From contig OX457031.1 in NCBI GenBank assembly GCA_949752745.1, positions 25,682,081 through 25,746,080 of the forward strand: a stretch of DNA of 64,000 bases, read 5' to 3'. The notes beneath the pieces were generated by a model. That model searched no databases, was not told where the DNA came from, and worked only from the letters and a program-made list of their open reading frames with translations. This DNA is from Protula sp. h YS-2021. Its lineage: Eukaryota > Annelida > Polychaeta > Sabellida > Serpulidae. Shown here in pieces: positions 1-11,215 of the stretch. The translations under genes were made by a program, and so were the position numbers. Numbering within the stretch: position 1 is the first letter of the stretch; every line of letters starts with the position of its first letter.

Positions 1-222
1 GTAACAACTGCTCCCGTATCACTGCTGAGATGGATAACAACAGTATAACTATAAAGCAGTATAACAAAAATTTGCATTAAATCTTAAACATCAGGAATTT
101 AAAGTTAAAGCCAAAACTGTGCTGAAAAATATCAGTCCCTATTTACAAAAAAAAAAAAATCTAGCACACCTATAATGCTCAATACAAAGCACTTGCTCTG
201 TATGAATACTGTATGAATTTAC
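1..222. other. Intron of the CHST15-like gene, left window edge
   Basis: Non-coding sequence after the donor (GTAAAT on the minus strand) of the last visible sulfotransferase exon. The next coding exons must lie outside the window. Confidence 0.6.
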
Positions 223-362
223 CTGTCTAAGTTACGACGACTTTCAAATGAGGAGGCTTTCATTGCAAAGTAAAATGGCGAGTTGTCCATGCCCACTTTC
301 TCTGATATGTAATATGGCCTATGCGTCTTGCCAAAATACTCTACACCTGTTTTGGGACAAAG
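223..362 (-). CDS. CHST15-like exon 5
   Basis: 140-nt exon between acceptor TTTTAG|CT and donor AG|GTAAAT. It encodes a 46-residue stretch starting LCPKTGVEYFGK and containing YYISEKVGMDNSPFYFAMK. Its entry phase 0 matches exon 4; it leaves in phase 2. I recognise no motif in it by itself; its place rests on phase and order. Confidence 0.65.
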
Positions 363-3300
363 CTAAAATATCACTTTAATTTATTACCACGGATCTCCCG
401 ATTTGCTGGGCGCGTAATACAGTTCTGGAACAAGTCCCTTTTCCCATGAGAAACGCGGAATACCCGAATTAAAATTACCAGCCCTTTTAACGAAATTGGT
501 GGACCTCCCCTGGTCCCAAAATTGCTCCCATTCTCTGCTTTTCTTTTCTTTTTTTTTTTTTTTTTTGAAGCCTTGCCTGTTGATGTTTTATCAACGCTCT
601 GTCTGGGAACATCCCGACTGTCACCGGAAGATTAGCTGTATATGAACAATTCGTTACGGCTTTATAAACAAAATTAAACATACCCGTCAGCACTCCAAAT
701 TGATTATTTCAACTTTGATAAAAAAAAACATTTTGAGGGTTTTAGTTTGTTCAATATTTTACAGTTATTTATAAGTAATCACTCTAAAATAATCAAATTG
801 CAAAATTTGTTTTTTTTTTTTCAATACAAACTTTTGTATTAGTTTTGTTTTTGTGTATTACCATTCTAAAGGTTTGCAAAAATGACAACTGTACAAACTT
901 GAAAGAACAGGGTTTAAAAAGTATAAAAAAAACCTGAGTCATTCTTTTGGAAAAATCGCTTAGATTTTGTATTTTTCACAAGTATAAATTTTTACTGCTT
1001 TTCACTTTATATTAAGTTAACTAGTTAGATTATTTTATATACTTCTCTAGTTCAGCAACTTAGATCCTCAATAGTTTTTCAATAACAGAATAAAAAGTAG
1101 TTTTTCATATCAAAGTTTTTGCCGTGACCTGTTAAATATTTTTGTTGCTGTTAGCCGAAAAATGATTACACTGCACACGTCGATATAATCACAGGGGTCA
1201 ATTTCGTCTTAAATTCTTAAATTCTATTAAATTTTAGAAAAGTATTCTCCGGCTATTAAATCAAATTCGTCAATAGTCTTAATTTAATATCGCTTTTATT
1301 AGAGGGCTTCCCCCAGGTTGAGCATAATTCAGGTCAAAAGTGATGTTGACTGTTTCTTGGAAACTTTGTCTTTGTGATGGTAAGACTGATGAATATGTAT
1401 TCTGAATTTGGGTTTTACGATGCCGGGTGGTCTGAACATTCGCTAAACAGTAGCTTTGTCTTAATCTTTATTTCTTTTCATTGTACGAATTGGAAAGGGC
1501 AAGAAGTTTTAGTGTAACCATGGATTCATTCACCTGGAGTGACCTTTCTCAACACAGATAGTTTATTGTTGGGCATAACCTAAATGCACTGCATTGGATT
1601 TTGTCCATTTTTAAAATAAAAATAAATTTCTGATTATTAAAGTGTAGAACTATTACTTATACGTAACTTCAAAGGCCGGTACCTTTTTGAAGAATATCAG
1701 TTACTGCATTGTCAAAATGATGGGTATATTCGGCAATATTGACAGAGGTCTGTGGTTTCTGTGTGTAATCCTTCCCACCAACCCACCAGCCGATTTCTTT
1801 ATGGTTGTGAAATACCTTCAAATCAGTTCATGGACAATCACATTATCGAATAATTCTAGATATCAAAAGCTCATTGCTTAGTTTTAATACTTTAACTTCG
1901 ATTTTTTCAAGCAAATCTGAAAATGACATAAAATTGAAATTAATCTTAGATGCAGAAGTTATTTGCGACCTCACAGTTAAAGTAAGGGTTTCTACAGCTC
2001 AATCAATTTGACGACTCAGAACTAGTTAGCCTGATAAGTTTGAGGACGAGTTTAAAAATGTAAAAATTCCCATTGTTTAACATGGCAATTTTAAGAAACA
2101 TTGCAAACACAAAGTCATACCTGTTGGTGATGCCACAGCTTATGGTAAATATCTGTCGTACCGCATTTTGCCACACCTATCTAAAAATATTGTGTTATTG
2201 AAAACAACATCACAAAACTGTGACGTCAGCAAACATCAGAAATGCAATATCTGAGCCAACTGCTTGCTCACACGCTATCTGAAAGCTGCCTGGGTATGAA
2301 TATTTCAATAATTTTTTGTTGTGCGAGTAGCCACGATCGCAACAATTTGGTTATAAAATTTCGCTTGAATGTCATTTAAGAAGTCCTTTTTCCTGTTCTT
2401 CAGTCGACAACGAATTTAATTAGTCGTGTTTGACATAATATAAAGCTGAGGCTATAAGCCAAGCAGTAAGTCAAACTTTCAAAAACCGGTGAGTTCAGCT
2501 GGAATAAACAATCTATCTTGCCGGTGTACACTTGTCAGAACTTTTAAAAAAGTCATTACTAGCTCTGTTTTTATTGATGACATTTTTATGACCTTCCACT
2601 TGCCAATGAACATCGCAGTGGTTAAATGTTGTTGTTTTTTTCTGTACAAAGTCTACAGAATTATCCCAGTTGACCTTGGTTACCTTATGGAAATTCCTGA
2701 CCTGTCCGATTTAAATTCGCTGTTTGATTGGTTTGACATCGATGATTACCGATAAGCACGATGAATAAGGCTTATATACTCACTACAATAATATGCGGCA
2801 GGCATCGCAGCACAACCTGAGACCCAGTTCCGGTATAGGCGAAGAAACAAGGATTCTTAACCTCAGGCAAAAACTTGATCTGATTTTTTGGTAGATCCAG
2901 GATGTCGTAGTAAGTAAAGTCTGTTAGAACACTTGGTGGTGAGATGACTAAAGTGTTATTGCTATGTTCTTTATATAGCTGCAGAAATGTAGCTGAGCCG
3001 GAGAGCACCTTTTTTCTCCATTTTCTGTGTCTGATGTTGCGTGAAGAGTTGTGCAATTTCACATCGTCAGGGAGAGTGATTTTATCCCCGAATGTCAATC
3101 TTTTGCCCTACAAAAAGGCCGGTTTTCAATATATTATCAAATAACGGGCATGTGAATGAATGTGGTATAGAAAAAACGTTCATTTTGCCTGTCTAGAAAT
3201 TATGCAGTTCAATAATAAATTATTATAATTATTAACCGATTAAACCAACATGGAACGCGTTGTCTAGTCGGAGAGGAGGTATGTATTATCATTTTAGGAA

Positions 3301-6300
3301 TATTACAGTCTGGGGTATGCGCCAAATGCTGGCGCAACTTTAAATATATATCTTTAGATATTCAAAACCCTTCTCCGGGGCTTGTCATGGAATCCCTTGA
3401 AATTTGATGTGGATACCCTATTACTACCTGCTGTGAAACTGTTACTTTTTTTTTGAAAATCGTGTATAAACGGCAGAACGTTTAACATTTGTTAGATCTC
3501 GATTTTGGACATTTTCAACTTTTAACTATTCGCTAAACTAAATTCAAGTTTACTGGAAGATTTGTTGGAGATATCATTTCTGTTAAATCTGGAAGCAATC
3601 GAACCATAACTGAAAGTGGAGCACAAAAATTGTTTCTCCTTCCATTTGACCGCTTTTAGCCAACAATATTGTACAATTCGGCTAAAAACAATGCAATTTT
3701 AGTAGAGAACTTTCCGTTCAAACTTCAAATCAAACAAACCGTAAATATCAGGGCGGCCTTTTTTAAGTTCATTTAAAACACTTGGGCATTTTGTTGTCAA
3801 TATTTTAGCCGGTTTTCACAAAGCCACTAAGAAAAATGAAGCTTGTTGGAGGGCCACCTGAAGAACATCACTGAACATTAAGAACATTATACAGTAAAAC
3901 CTGCCTACACAGGACAAAGGCTGGACTGGCGGATTTTGTCCGGTATATAGAGGTGTCCGATATTTCAGGGGTCATTGAACCAATGGGGAAAAACAGGACT
4001 GAGAATTCTTGTTCGGTATTAGCAGTTGTCCAGTATTTCAGGGTTTGTCCAGAATGAGATTTCAATGTAATTTCGAAGCGACTGAACCATGACATGACCA
4101 TTTTGATTTTGCCTGCAATTTGACCGTTTCGTCCATTTTTTACTGACCAAATTTTCTTAATTCGATAGCAGAATGATAGAAATTTGCTGAAGGACTACCT
4201 GGAGATATAGTGTAAATCCTATCAAATTGACAAACAAATGAAACATAATTTTGCATTTGTTTTGTGGTTATCCTCAATTACACCAATTTTTGGCCAATAT
4301 TACAACTAAACGCCAAACGTGGTGAAAAGTCTGCTGAGGGAACATTCCTGTCAAAAATGAAATCAATGGTTTGGTAGGAAAGTAGCATTTTTCGTGTTTT
4401 CCTTAAACTTGACCATTTTTATCAAATATTGCAAAAAATATACAAGTTCGGAGTCACTCCTGTCTAATTTCACAGTAATTGGACAAGACTTATTTGAAGA
4501 GTGGTATTTTTTTGTATGTTTTTTCTTACATTTCTTCCTTCTGGCCAATATTTTGGTCAAGTTACCAAACAAAGTAAGCTTTTGGTGGAGGGTTTTCTGC
4601 AGCACATACCTATCAAAGCACTTCGACCAAATTTGAACGGAATACAGCATTGTTTGTGTTACTCTGACATTTAGCGTTGTTGACCAACATATGACCAGTT
4701 TAGGCCAGTTTCCCAAAGAAACACACAAGCTTGGAGAAAGGGCTCCGAGAAAGATTCTTATCAATTATAAAAGCGATTGGAGCAGATGTGCAGAAAGAGC
4801 AGTATTGTTTGTGTTTTTCCCAAAAAGTCTCTATCAACAAAAACGAATCGTGTGTAGGGGAAAGAAATCGATCGAGAGTTTGACCGTTCCAGTTTGTGTA
4901 AACATGAAAGGCGAGTTTGGAACTCCTTTGTTTCCTTGACACTGCATCATCGCATCCAAGAACCTTTCGAACGTCAAAATCGTGTTTTTACCAGCGGACA
5001 TCGTTTCTTCAACCACTTGACCAGGGAATAATTTCCGGGATCAAAAACTCCTTTAGAGGAAATGTTCTTCGTTTTGTGTCGGCAAAGATGACTAACGAAT
5101 CTGACGTTTGCGTGCTTCATACAAAAGCATGAGCCTTCTAGAAGCTTGGTACATACAACTGACCAATAGACAACCGACCAACGGACAACTGACCAACGCC
5201 TTGATGAAAAACAGACATCTGACCAACTCTTTCATTTTATTTGCTTCTTTCTTCCCACATGCTACTAAATGCATGAGAAATAAATTCAACAGGCTACTTA
5301 TCACTCGCGTGTGTCATGGGGGCACTATTGCTTCACAAGAAAAACAGAACTACTGTCCAAAACGAACACTGTGTCCAATTCCTCTCAGTAACTCGTACCG
5401 TTTTACGTCCCTCGACGCAATCCTTCAACAGAGCTTGGGTGTGCCCTTGGAACTTCGCGTAATTGCGCTTTTTGCGCTTTTTTGGTGGTTGGCCAAGAGC
5501 GTCTTGCATGATCTTGGTCATGACCAGAGCCGCATCCTTTCGAAGAGTCATAACGGCGGTGAAGAATGTGGGGTGCTTGTGACCTACTAGCTGAAGAAAT
5601 GCACGATTCTACATTTTGCGCAAGTTGTTGGAGCGATGCTGATTCTCGACAGTTATGTTATGGACATTCCACTTCGCCGGCACAAATAGCGGGGCAACGC
5701 GGCGGAGAATTGCAGGGAGCGGTTCGTCGCAATCATTCACTGGTGGCGGTCGCACCTGACGAAAAGTGCCGGTGACGTAAGTGCGATCGAAGTAGGAAAA
5801 GAGTTCCTCCAGCTCGTCAGGGGCGCTGTCCCGAATAAATGCCATTCCCTCAGCGACTTTGTCGACTGGCAAGTTCCTGCACTTTCCGCCACGTACTCTG
5901 CGTCAACTGGAAGTAGCAGCCGTGAACGTTAACGTGTAGACCAAACACCGCAGTAATCGCACTCATTGCTGTCATTTCAAAGTCGATAATGACAGTCGTC
6001 GGATCGGGATTGAAGACCAATTCTTGGCATTTTGATTCGATTTCTCTAAGCATCCTCTCGTTTACTGATTGGGACTTTCCGGGTAAAAATGCGCCTTGTC
6101 TTATCTTGTAACTCCGGAGTGAGGTTTGCTTCTAGCGAAAAAAACCCGCAAAAGATCTTGAAGTTGTTTAGTTATCCGTTTTTTCATTTATGTGTTAGTC
6201 ATTTGTCTTTTGGTCAGTTGTCCTACACCCTCTAGACACCTGTCACTAGATAGTATCCTAAATAGCCAGCGTCAAGAACATCAGAGCTGTGAAATGCTTT

Positions 6301-8858
6301 GTATCGTGTGGCATCATTCACGAAGATCCATGCAGCAGCGAAAGTGCGGAAGGACTTCGCGACATAGACCATTTTTTATGGTTCATGACATCAGTTCCTG
6401 CTTCAATTCCCCAATGACCGCAGAGGGTCATACCGGGAGTTTCCGAAAAGAAGCTCCCCCATATAAAAGCCCCGGGGCTCTTATTAGGAAACTGTTTCCC
6501 AATAGAAGCCCCGGGGCTTCTATTTGGAGTTAAAATAAAGAGCTGAAAAAATCGTTTCCTAATAAAAGCCCCCTCCTTTCCTGCAAGTGTTTTTAAAACT
6601 CGTGTTTACTCGCAATGCAGACACGGTGCCCTTAATCCTTTGATATGAGGCACCCCTAGACATGTTCTGCATCGTTGCTTAATCCTGTGCATTGCACAAG
6701 GCGAACACACCCCCTCCCCACTGCCACCTTTACTCCGGAGTATTACTGGAAATATAACCGGCTGAGTACTGAAACGGGCGGCGTGATGTTGCCCCTCCTT
6801 CCCTGCAAGTCTTTTTAGAACTTATGTTTACTAGCAATGCAGACACTCTGCACTTAATCCTTTGATGTGAGGCAAACCCCTAGACACGTTCTGCGTCGTT
6901 TCTTAATCCTGTGCTTCGCACAAGGCAGCCCCCCCCCATTTTACCAGGCTTTTTTAATTACTGTTGTTTTTGTGTGTTTTGTTATTTTTTGTGCCGATAT
7001 CCTCAGCATGTAGCGTTTTAATAAGAGATTGATGGCAAATTTTCTTTTTTCAATAAAAACTTATCGACAATTCCCCCCCCCCCCAACTATCTAAAAAAAT
7101 AGAAGCCCCGGGGCTCTAATTAGGAAACTGTTTCCTGATAGAAGCTCCGGGGCTTCTAATTGGTTTCTAAATGAGCGCCTGAAATTGGCCAGTTTCCAAA
7201 TAGAAGCCCTGGGCTTTTTTTCGGAAACCCCCGGTAATAGCTTTGATAGCAAATCTTGCAGCCCCAGGCAGTGAAAGGAACGGATGAGCAGGAAGAAAAC
7301 GATCAATTTAACAGTGAAGAACAATGGCAGAACGACACACCCATCCTTGGTCAACCTTCAAGAAGCATTTCCTTTTTTCTGGACCAGTATGAAAAAAATC
7401 CAGGATTTTTTTTATCTCAAACGTTGCAGATTGAAACCGCCTTGCAGAACGCAGTTGTGCAGGCCAATTATTCATCCAAGCAATCAACAGTGCATAGATA
7501 CATTGAGCGAAAATAATTTTAAAGCCGCGATATTGTACGATATCGCTTTGTAACGGTTACAAAGAATGCACGCGCGCAAGACAGACAGACACGCAAGTGG
7601 GATATTTCTTTTTAAAAAAAAATCATTGTGATTAGATTGATTTGCTTTATTACAAGATTCATACGGGACATTTGTGTGTTATCCAGCGTATCTCTTTGGC
7701 TGAAAGGTTGTAATAAATTGTTCAAAGATCAGTTATTGTTGTTTAGTTTACTCGAGTATTCAATGAAAAAGGCACATGGGAGCATTCAGACCCCTAGAAG
7801 TCCATAAAATGCCCGATTTCCCTAGCCCAGGCTTCCCCTATATTTATATATATATGGCAAAATGCTCTTATATGGCAAAATGCTCTTATACTGGTTAGTG
7901 TCCATTTTGTTATACTGTTATATTTTTAGGTTGGTTTTCCCATTAAAAGAATCAAACATTCTATATTTTGAAAAAAAAAAAAAAACAGATAGGGAATTTT
8001 TCAAATGGCGATAACAATTGTTTATGACCACATTTTTTTTCCATTGGATCAGAAGTGTTATGGAATAGAAAAAAAATAGCTAAACAAACTTACGTGAGCC
8101 ATCTCAAATGCCGTTCTTTGAGCGTGATATTTATCTTCATTCCCATTATGCATCTTCTGAGAAAAGGAAAAATGTTGATTCAGATTCCTCTTGCTTTCCT
8201 CAGAAGCCTATAACAAACATATTAAGATAATCCAGTGTTTATTTGCTTTACTAAAAGTTTGTATTGGGTAATAACAAGAACTTGGAAAATAAAATTTACC
8301 CAGTAAACATTGTGAAGTCCGACAACGTTGGATGGACGTCGTATCCGACATCGGACCAACGCCAAAGCTTGGTTGTTTATAAACGTTCAAACAACGTCTA
8401 CCTTCCGACTGTTGATAGACGTCGATTATCCGAAGTGTAACCATCAACCTTGACGTGAAGGTTGCAAACTGAATTCGGAAAAAGTTCTAGCTCCCGACAT
8501 TCTGCAGGCGTCAGGAAAGCGATGTTGCATAGACTAGGGAATCTTATCTAAGCCTGCACGTCGATTTTACTTTAGGACACTAGGTGCGATAACAATGATG
8601 CTACCGATACATATTTATATCAGCGCACATTTGGATCTATTGCCAGAGAGCAAGGCAGGTCTTAAAGCAGTGAATTTAGCAATTGCAAGCACTCTGATAG
8701 AAGTGATATTCAATAGTTTATACACAAATAAAACATACCATATTTTCACGCCTCACATTGATTAAACCAGGCAACATTTGTCCAATTACCAGAACACAAA
8801 ACACGGCTAGAAGGGTATATTTGCGTTTAAGTATAGTCTTTAAAAAGAAATATAACAT
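223..8858 (-). CDS. Carbohydrate sulfotransferase 15-like (GalNAc4S-6ST type), 5' five coding exons, partial gene
   Basis: Probable Golgi type II membrane enzyme transferring sulfate from PAPS to a glycosaminoglycan-type sugar. Exons in order: 8858-8739, 8156-8094, 3107-2784, 2180-2121 and 362-223. The first four splice junctions are all phase 0, and together the exons give about 235 residues. Residues 1-40 hold a short basic cytoplasmic start and a signal anchor (about 15-31). Residues 62-169 are a stem ending in NPCFF...LRCLPHIIV. Residues 170-189 carry the 5'-phosphosulfate loop GVAKCGTTDIYHKL. The NPC...LRCLP block followed by a KCGTTD loop is the CHST15 signature as I know it. The catalytic 3' half is off the window. 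The exact substrate is not predictable; related GlcNAc/GalNAc sulfotransferases are the alternative. Confidence 0.78.
363..2120. other. Intron, no gene seen
   Basis: AT-rich non-coding DNA between sulfotransferase exons 5 and 4, with several poly-A/poly-T runs. No convincing exon on either strand. Confidence 0.5.
2121..2180 (-). CDS. CHST15-like exon 4, PAPS-binding loop
   Basis: A 60-nt, phase 0-0 micro-exon with acceptor ATTTTTAG and donor CAG|GTATGA. Its 20 codons include IGVAKCGTTDIYHKL, the Lys-Cys-Gly-Thr-Thr loop that binds the 5'-phosphosulfate of PAPS in Golgi sulfotransferases. This is the most diagnostic exon of the gene. Confidence 0.8.
2784..3107 (-). CDS. CHST15-like exon 3, stem and N-terminal catalytic border
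   Basis: 324-nt exon, 108 codons, acceptor TTTTTGTAG and donor GTGAGTAT. It encodes a luminal stem with an N-glycosylation sequon (NNT) and ends with NPCFFAY...LRCLPHIIV, which runs straight into the PAPS loop of the next exon. The intron upstream is large and contains the transposon nest. Confidence 0.78.
3340..4810. repeat. Degenerate tandem repeat, ~145-bp period
   Basis: A recurring block around a core like TTGGTGGAGGG, followed by a 'CCTGTCAAATT'-like segment, starts near 3558, 3700, 3843, 4181, 4326, 4444, 4585 and 4735. Spacing is about 118-150 bp once the MITE at 3892-4067 is removed. Units are strongly diverged. The same family recurs at 42790-43310. It is non-coding and lies in the sulfotransferase intron. 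Confidence 0.65.
3892..4067. mobile_element. Tigger/pogo-type MITE inserted in the tandem repeat
   Basis: A 176-bp element flanked by TA on both sides. The left end reads CAGTAAAACCTG and the right end is an imperfect inverted version. 'TTGTCC...TATTTCAGG'-like segments recur inside. It interrupts one unit of the ~145-bp repeat, which restores the repeat spacing when removed. Confidence 0.55.
5150..6235 (-). mobile_element. MULE (Mutator-like) transposon with inverted repeat ends
   Basis: Ends are inverted copies rich in CAACTGACCAA (5155-5230) and TTGGTCAGTTG (6175-6230). Between them on the minus strand lies a MULE transposase remnant. No clean 9-bp target duplication could be assigned by eye. 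It is inserted inside the Tigger remnant. Confidence 0.65.
5330..6115 (-). pseudogene. MULE-type transposase fragment
   Basis: Reading right to left: FLPGKSQSVNERMLREIE, then VIIDFEMTAMSAITAVF (second catalytic Asp and surrounding), GCYFQLTQSTWRKVQ (the C-x-H/Q-like block after it), a frameshift, LPVDKVAEGMAFI, YFDRTYVTGTF, FVPAKWNVHNITVENQHRSNN, a stop, then LVGHKHPTFFTAV and a basic tail. This order matches FLYWCH/MULE transposases of animals. The N-terminal zinc finger and first Asp are missing, and there are at least one frameshift and one stop, so it is inactive. Confidence 0.75.
6433..7234. mobile_element. CCGGGG-rich non-autonomous DNA element with TIRs and an internal direct repeat
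   Basis: 802 bp flanked by TA. Ends are inverted: CCGGGAGTTTCCGAAAA on the left, TTTTCGGAAACCCCCGG on the right. AGAAGCCCCGGGGCT-like modules recur several times near both ends. Inside, about 147 bp at 6564-6715 is repeated directly at 6790-6930 with roughly 85% identity. No coding sequence. Confidence 0.7.
7520..8093. other. Intron, no gene seen
   Basis: AT-rich intron of the sulfotransferase gene with a duplicated ATATGGCAAAATGCTCTTAT at 7852-7891. No exon recognised. Confidence 0.5.
8094..8156 (-). CDS. CHST15-like exon 2
   Basis: A 63-nt micro-exon, phase 0-0, between acceptor TTTTCTCAG and a perfect donor CAC|GTAAGT. It encodes 21 residues beginning KMHNGNEDKYHAQR, a hydrophilic piece of the stem just after the membrane anchor. 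Confidence 0.7.
8299..8470. repeat. ACGTTG/GACGTC-rich dispersed repeat, fragment
   Basis: Begins CCCAGTAAACATTG and continues with repeated CAACGTT and GACGTC words. Related sequence occurs at 16625-16850, 22749-23408, 26480-26530, 27104-27180 and 33940-34440. Confidence 0.6.
8739..8858 (-). CDS. CHST15-like exon 1 with start codon and signal anchor
   Basis: 120 nt, 40 codons, from ATG at 8858 to donor ATG|GTATGT. MLYFFLKTILKRKYTLLAVF, a hydrophobic run of about 17 residues after a basic stretch, is the usual Golgi type II anchor. An AG just upstream (TTCTAG) could end a 5' UTR intron. Confidence 0.72.
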
Positions 8859-10560
8859 CTTTCTTATCCTAGAATTATTCACAATTCTGCTTTAAAATCT
8901 TGTTTTATTGTTCTTCTTTCTTTTTGTAAGGTCGTTAATTGATACACTTGGGGATTGCACATTGCCAAAGTTCGTTGAGTTCGTAATATGCGGTCCTGTC
9001 TGATTTCATTTTATCCACTCCACAACAACTTCTGCCGTTGATTTGACTGACAGGGATGAGCATAGGAGAACCAGATCTGACTGAAATATATCTTAAGAGT
9101 GTATAGCTGACCATACTCTGCTTTGTTTTGAAACTAATTGGCTTTTCGGTCTGAAACTGGACATTGAAATTTTGCTTTTAAAGCACATGAGTCGGATACA
9201 CCCAATAGGTCCATCTTAACATTCTATCTGCAGCCGCCGGATTATCTATATTTAATATATAAACTTAAATTTAATTATTAACATTTTTCTTGCAGTGTCG
9301 AGCTTTTCCACCATACAACCAAAATTTAACATGTTTATACTGCTGATTTACATGAAATTTTATTTTTAATGTAAACTCGCATATCTACATTTTTACCATA
9401 AAAACTGTATCCATTTATGTTTAATTAGATAATGCGATGATAAAGGCGGTGCGAAAGAGCTCACAAATAACTCCACACAGCCTCCAAATACAAACTGTAA
9501 TCATTAAATTTATTTTTTGTTTATTTTTCAGCAATTTCATTTTTTATGATACATATTATTCGAATCCCCTAGTTTAATGTTGCACTCGGTAGCAAAATCG
9601 GTCTTGTCATTTACACAAACAAAAACAAATCAATTTGAGTTATTCTACGAAGTATATGAAAACACACACATTACTCTGTTAACAACTTTATCCGGCAGTT
9701 ACGTAAATATTTATTGTGGATTAGCAGCGATAGCAGTCAAAGACAGCTAGGTCGATCCGCGACTAATCTGTAAGATTGTAGTACGAATGGTATGAAATAT
9801 TGACGGGGGATGTACAGCTTAACCCTACTACACTGTCTCAATTCGTTCCCTACAAATGTTTTATAAAAGTGGCGGCACACGAAAATAACAATTAGGCTAT
9901 AAGTCAACTTCTAAAAAGTACTGTAGAGCCAGCAACGAATAATCCCTCTTGTATCAATGGCATATAACGACGATGAGTTAAACACGAGAATAGAAACAAC
10001 ATGAAACAAGCTGATATTGACAAAATACACACAAGAGTTACACAAACTACACTTATACACACGGAAGTTGTCAATTAACAAAAAAATGGATCAACAGCAG
10101 ACTAGATATGGATCCGTTACTGAAAGCCAATTAACAGCTGAGCAATCAAGAACGACCTTTAACTCTCGGTGCTGATGTTTAAATAGATCCAGGCGTTGTT
10201 GTTCAACAACCAACCTCTACGGCCGTTCAGTTTGTTGTGTATGACATCTTTTTACTGGGGATTCCGCGAAAATAGTACTCATAAAGAGAGGGACTACTTT
10301 TTAAAATATCCATGCGCTCTGGTTCATACATAAGAGATAAATGTCCTCAGAGGTTAGCTGTATTATAACAACGAGATCCAGGTTCGCGATAAAACAAAAT
10401 ACGCCGATTGGCTCATACTTTATTTATTGGTTCAGAATGTAGTGGTTATGCACAGTGAAAACTCATATTTATTGCAAGAACAAAGAAGACCAGTGGGGCC
10501 ATTCTATTAAGTAATCCAACAGTGCAATTATTTGTTTTATCTGGTGGTTTCAAGATTAAG
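8859..10560. other. Upstream of the sulfotransferase gene, no gene seen
   Basis: AT-rich DNA. It should contain the promoter of the minus-strand gene, but no clear TATA box or 5' exon could be assigned. Confidence 0.4.
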
Positions 10561-10574
10561 GTCAAATTCCGCTT

Positions 10575-11215
10575 TCCGATTTTGAATTTGACGGAAAAGG
10601 TCAAGTTTACAGAGGCACAACTTATTAATGTCCCTGTCGGCCAAAAAACCCTTAAAATTGCTCGATTCTAGCAGTTTTCGAGATAATGATCAAATCTAGT
10701 TTTGGGTCTTGACCTTGTTAGAAAAAATCATGGTCACCAGGTACATCTTATGAAAAGCCGTTTAATCACAAGGGGTCGAAAGGGGGTTTAAAATTGCTGT
10801 GTCTCTAACGGGCGAGATCGAGGCCACCGACGTACCCATGATAAGCTCAAAATCGATCTATCTGTAACGTTTTTCGAGAAAACTGTCAACTTCTACTTCT
10901 GTATATCTGTCATCTTCTGTTTGTGAATATAACCTTGACTGACAAAGTCAAGGTCACCGAGTTACCGCTTATGCAACTTCTTTAAACCCGAACTGGGGAA
11001 AATAAGCTAAACCGCTCATTTTTCGGTTAACTTCTGGTTTCCCTAATGAACCTTCACAGAAAGTCTCTAAGTCACCGCGATGCCTTTTGTGGGACGTCTT
11101 ACAGAGCTAACGAACTGTCAGTGACAATTAATATACAATGGCAATTTCTCTATTTTGACTGCCGGTTTCTGAGCTTGACCTTGACAAAAAGTCAATGTCT
11201 CAGGATTATCTCTAT
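10575..11215. repeat. Degenerate tandem repeat with AAGTCAAGGTCACC core
   Basis: A block like TTGACxxAAAGTCAAGGTCACC recurs near 10600, 10727, 10820, 10945, 11063 and 11190, spaced about 93-127 bp. Between cores, 'TTTTCGAGA' and 'AACTTCT' words also recur. Non-coding and strongly diverged. Confidence 0.6.

Larger units (their letters stand above)
4822..7516 (+). pseudogene. Tigger/Jerky-like DDE transposase remnant, split by two later insertions
   Basis: Three fragments of a pogo/Tigger transposase. Piece one (about 4822-5100) has a GKKSIESLTVPVCVNMKGE segment, then LLCFLDTASSHPR with the second catalytic Asp region, and SFLQPLDQGIISGIKNSFR, the well-conserved QPLDQG motif. Piece two (about 6240-6420) is a weaker match to the post-DDE helical region. 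Piece three (7267-7516) ends with SSKQSTVHRYIERK, like the KQxTxxxFF tail of Tigger proteins. Several frameshifts and stops are present. The N-terminal DNA-binding part is missing. A MULE sits between pieces one and two and a CCGGGG-rich element between two and three. Confidence 0.7.
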
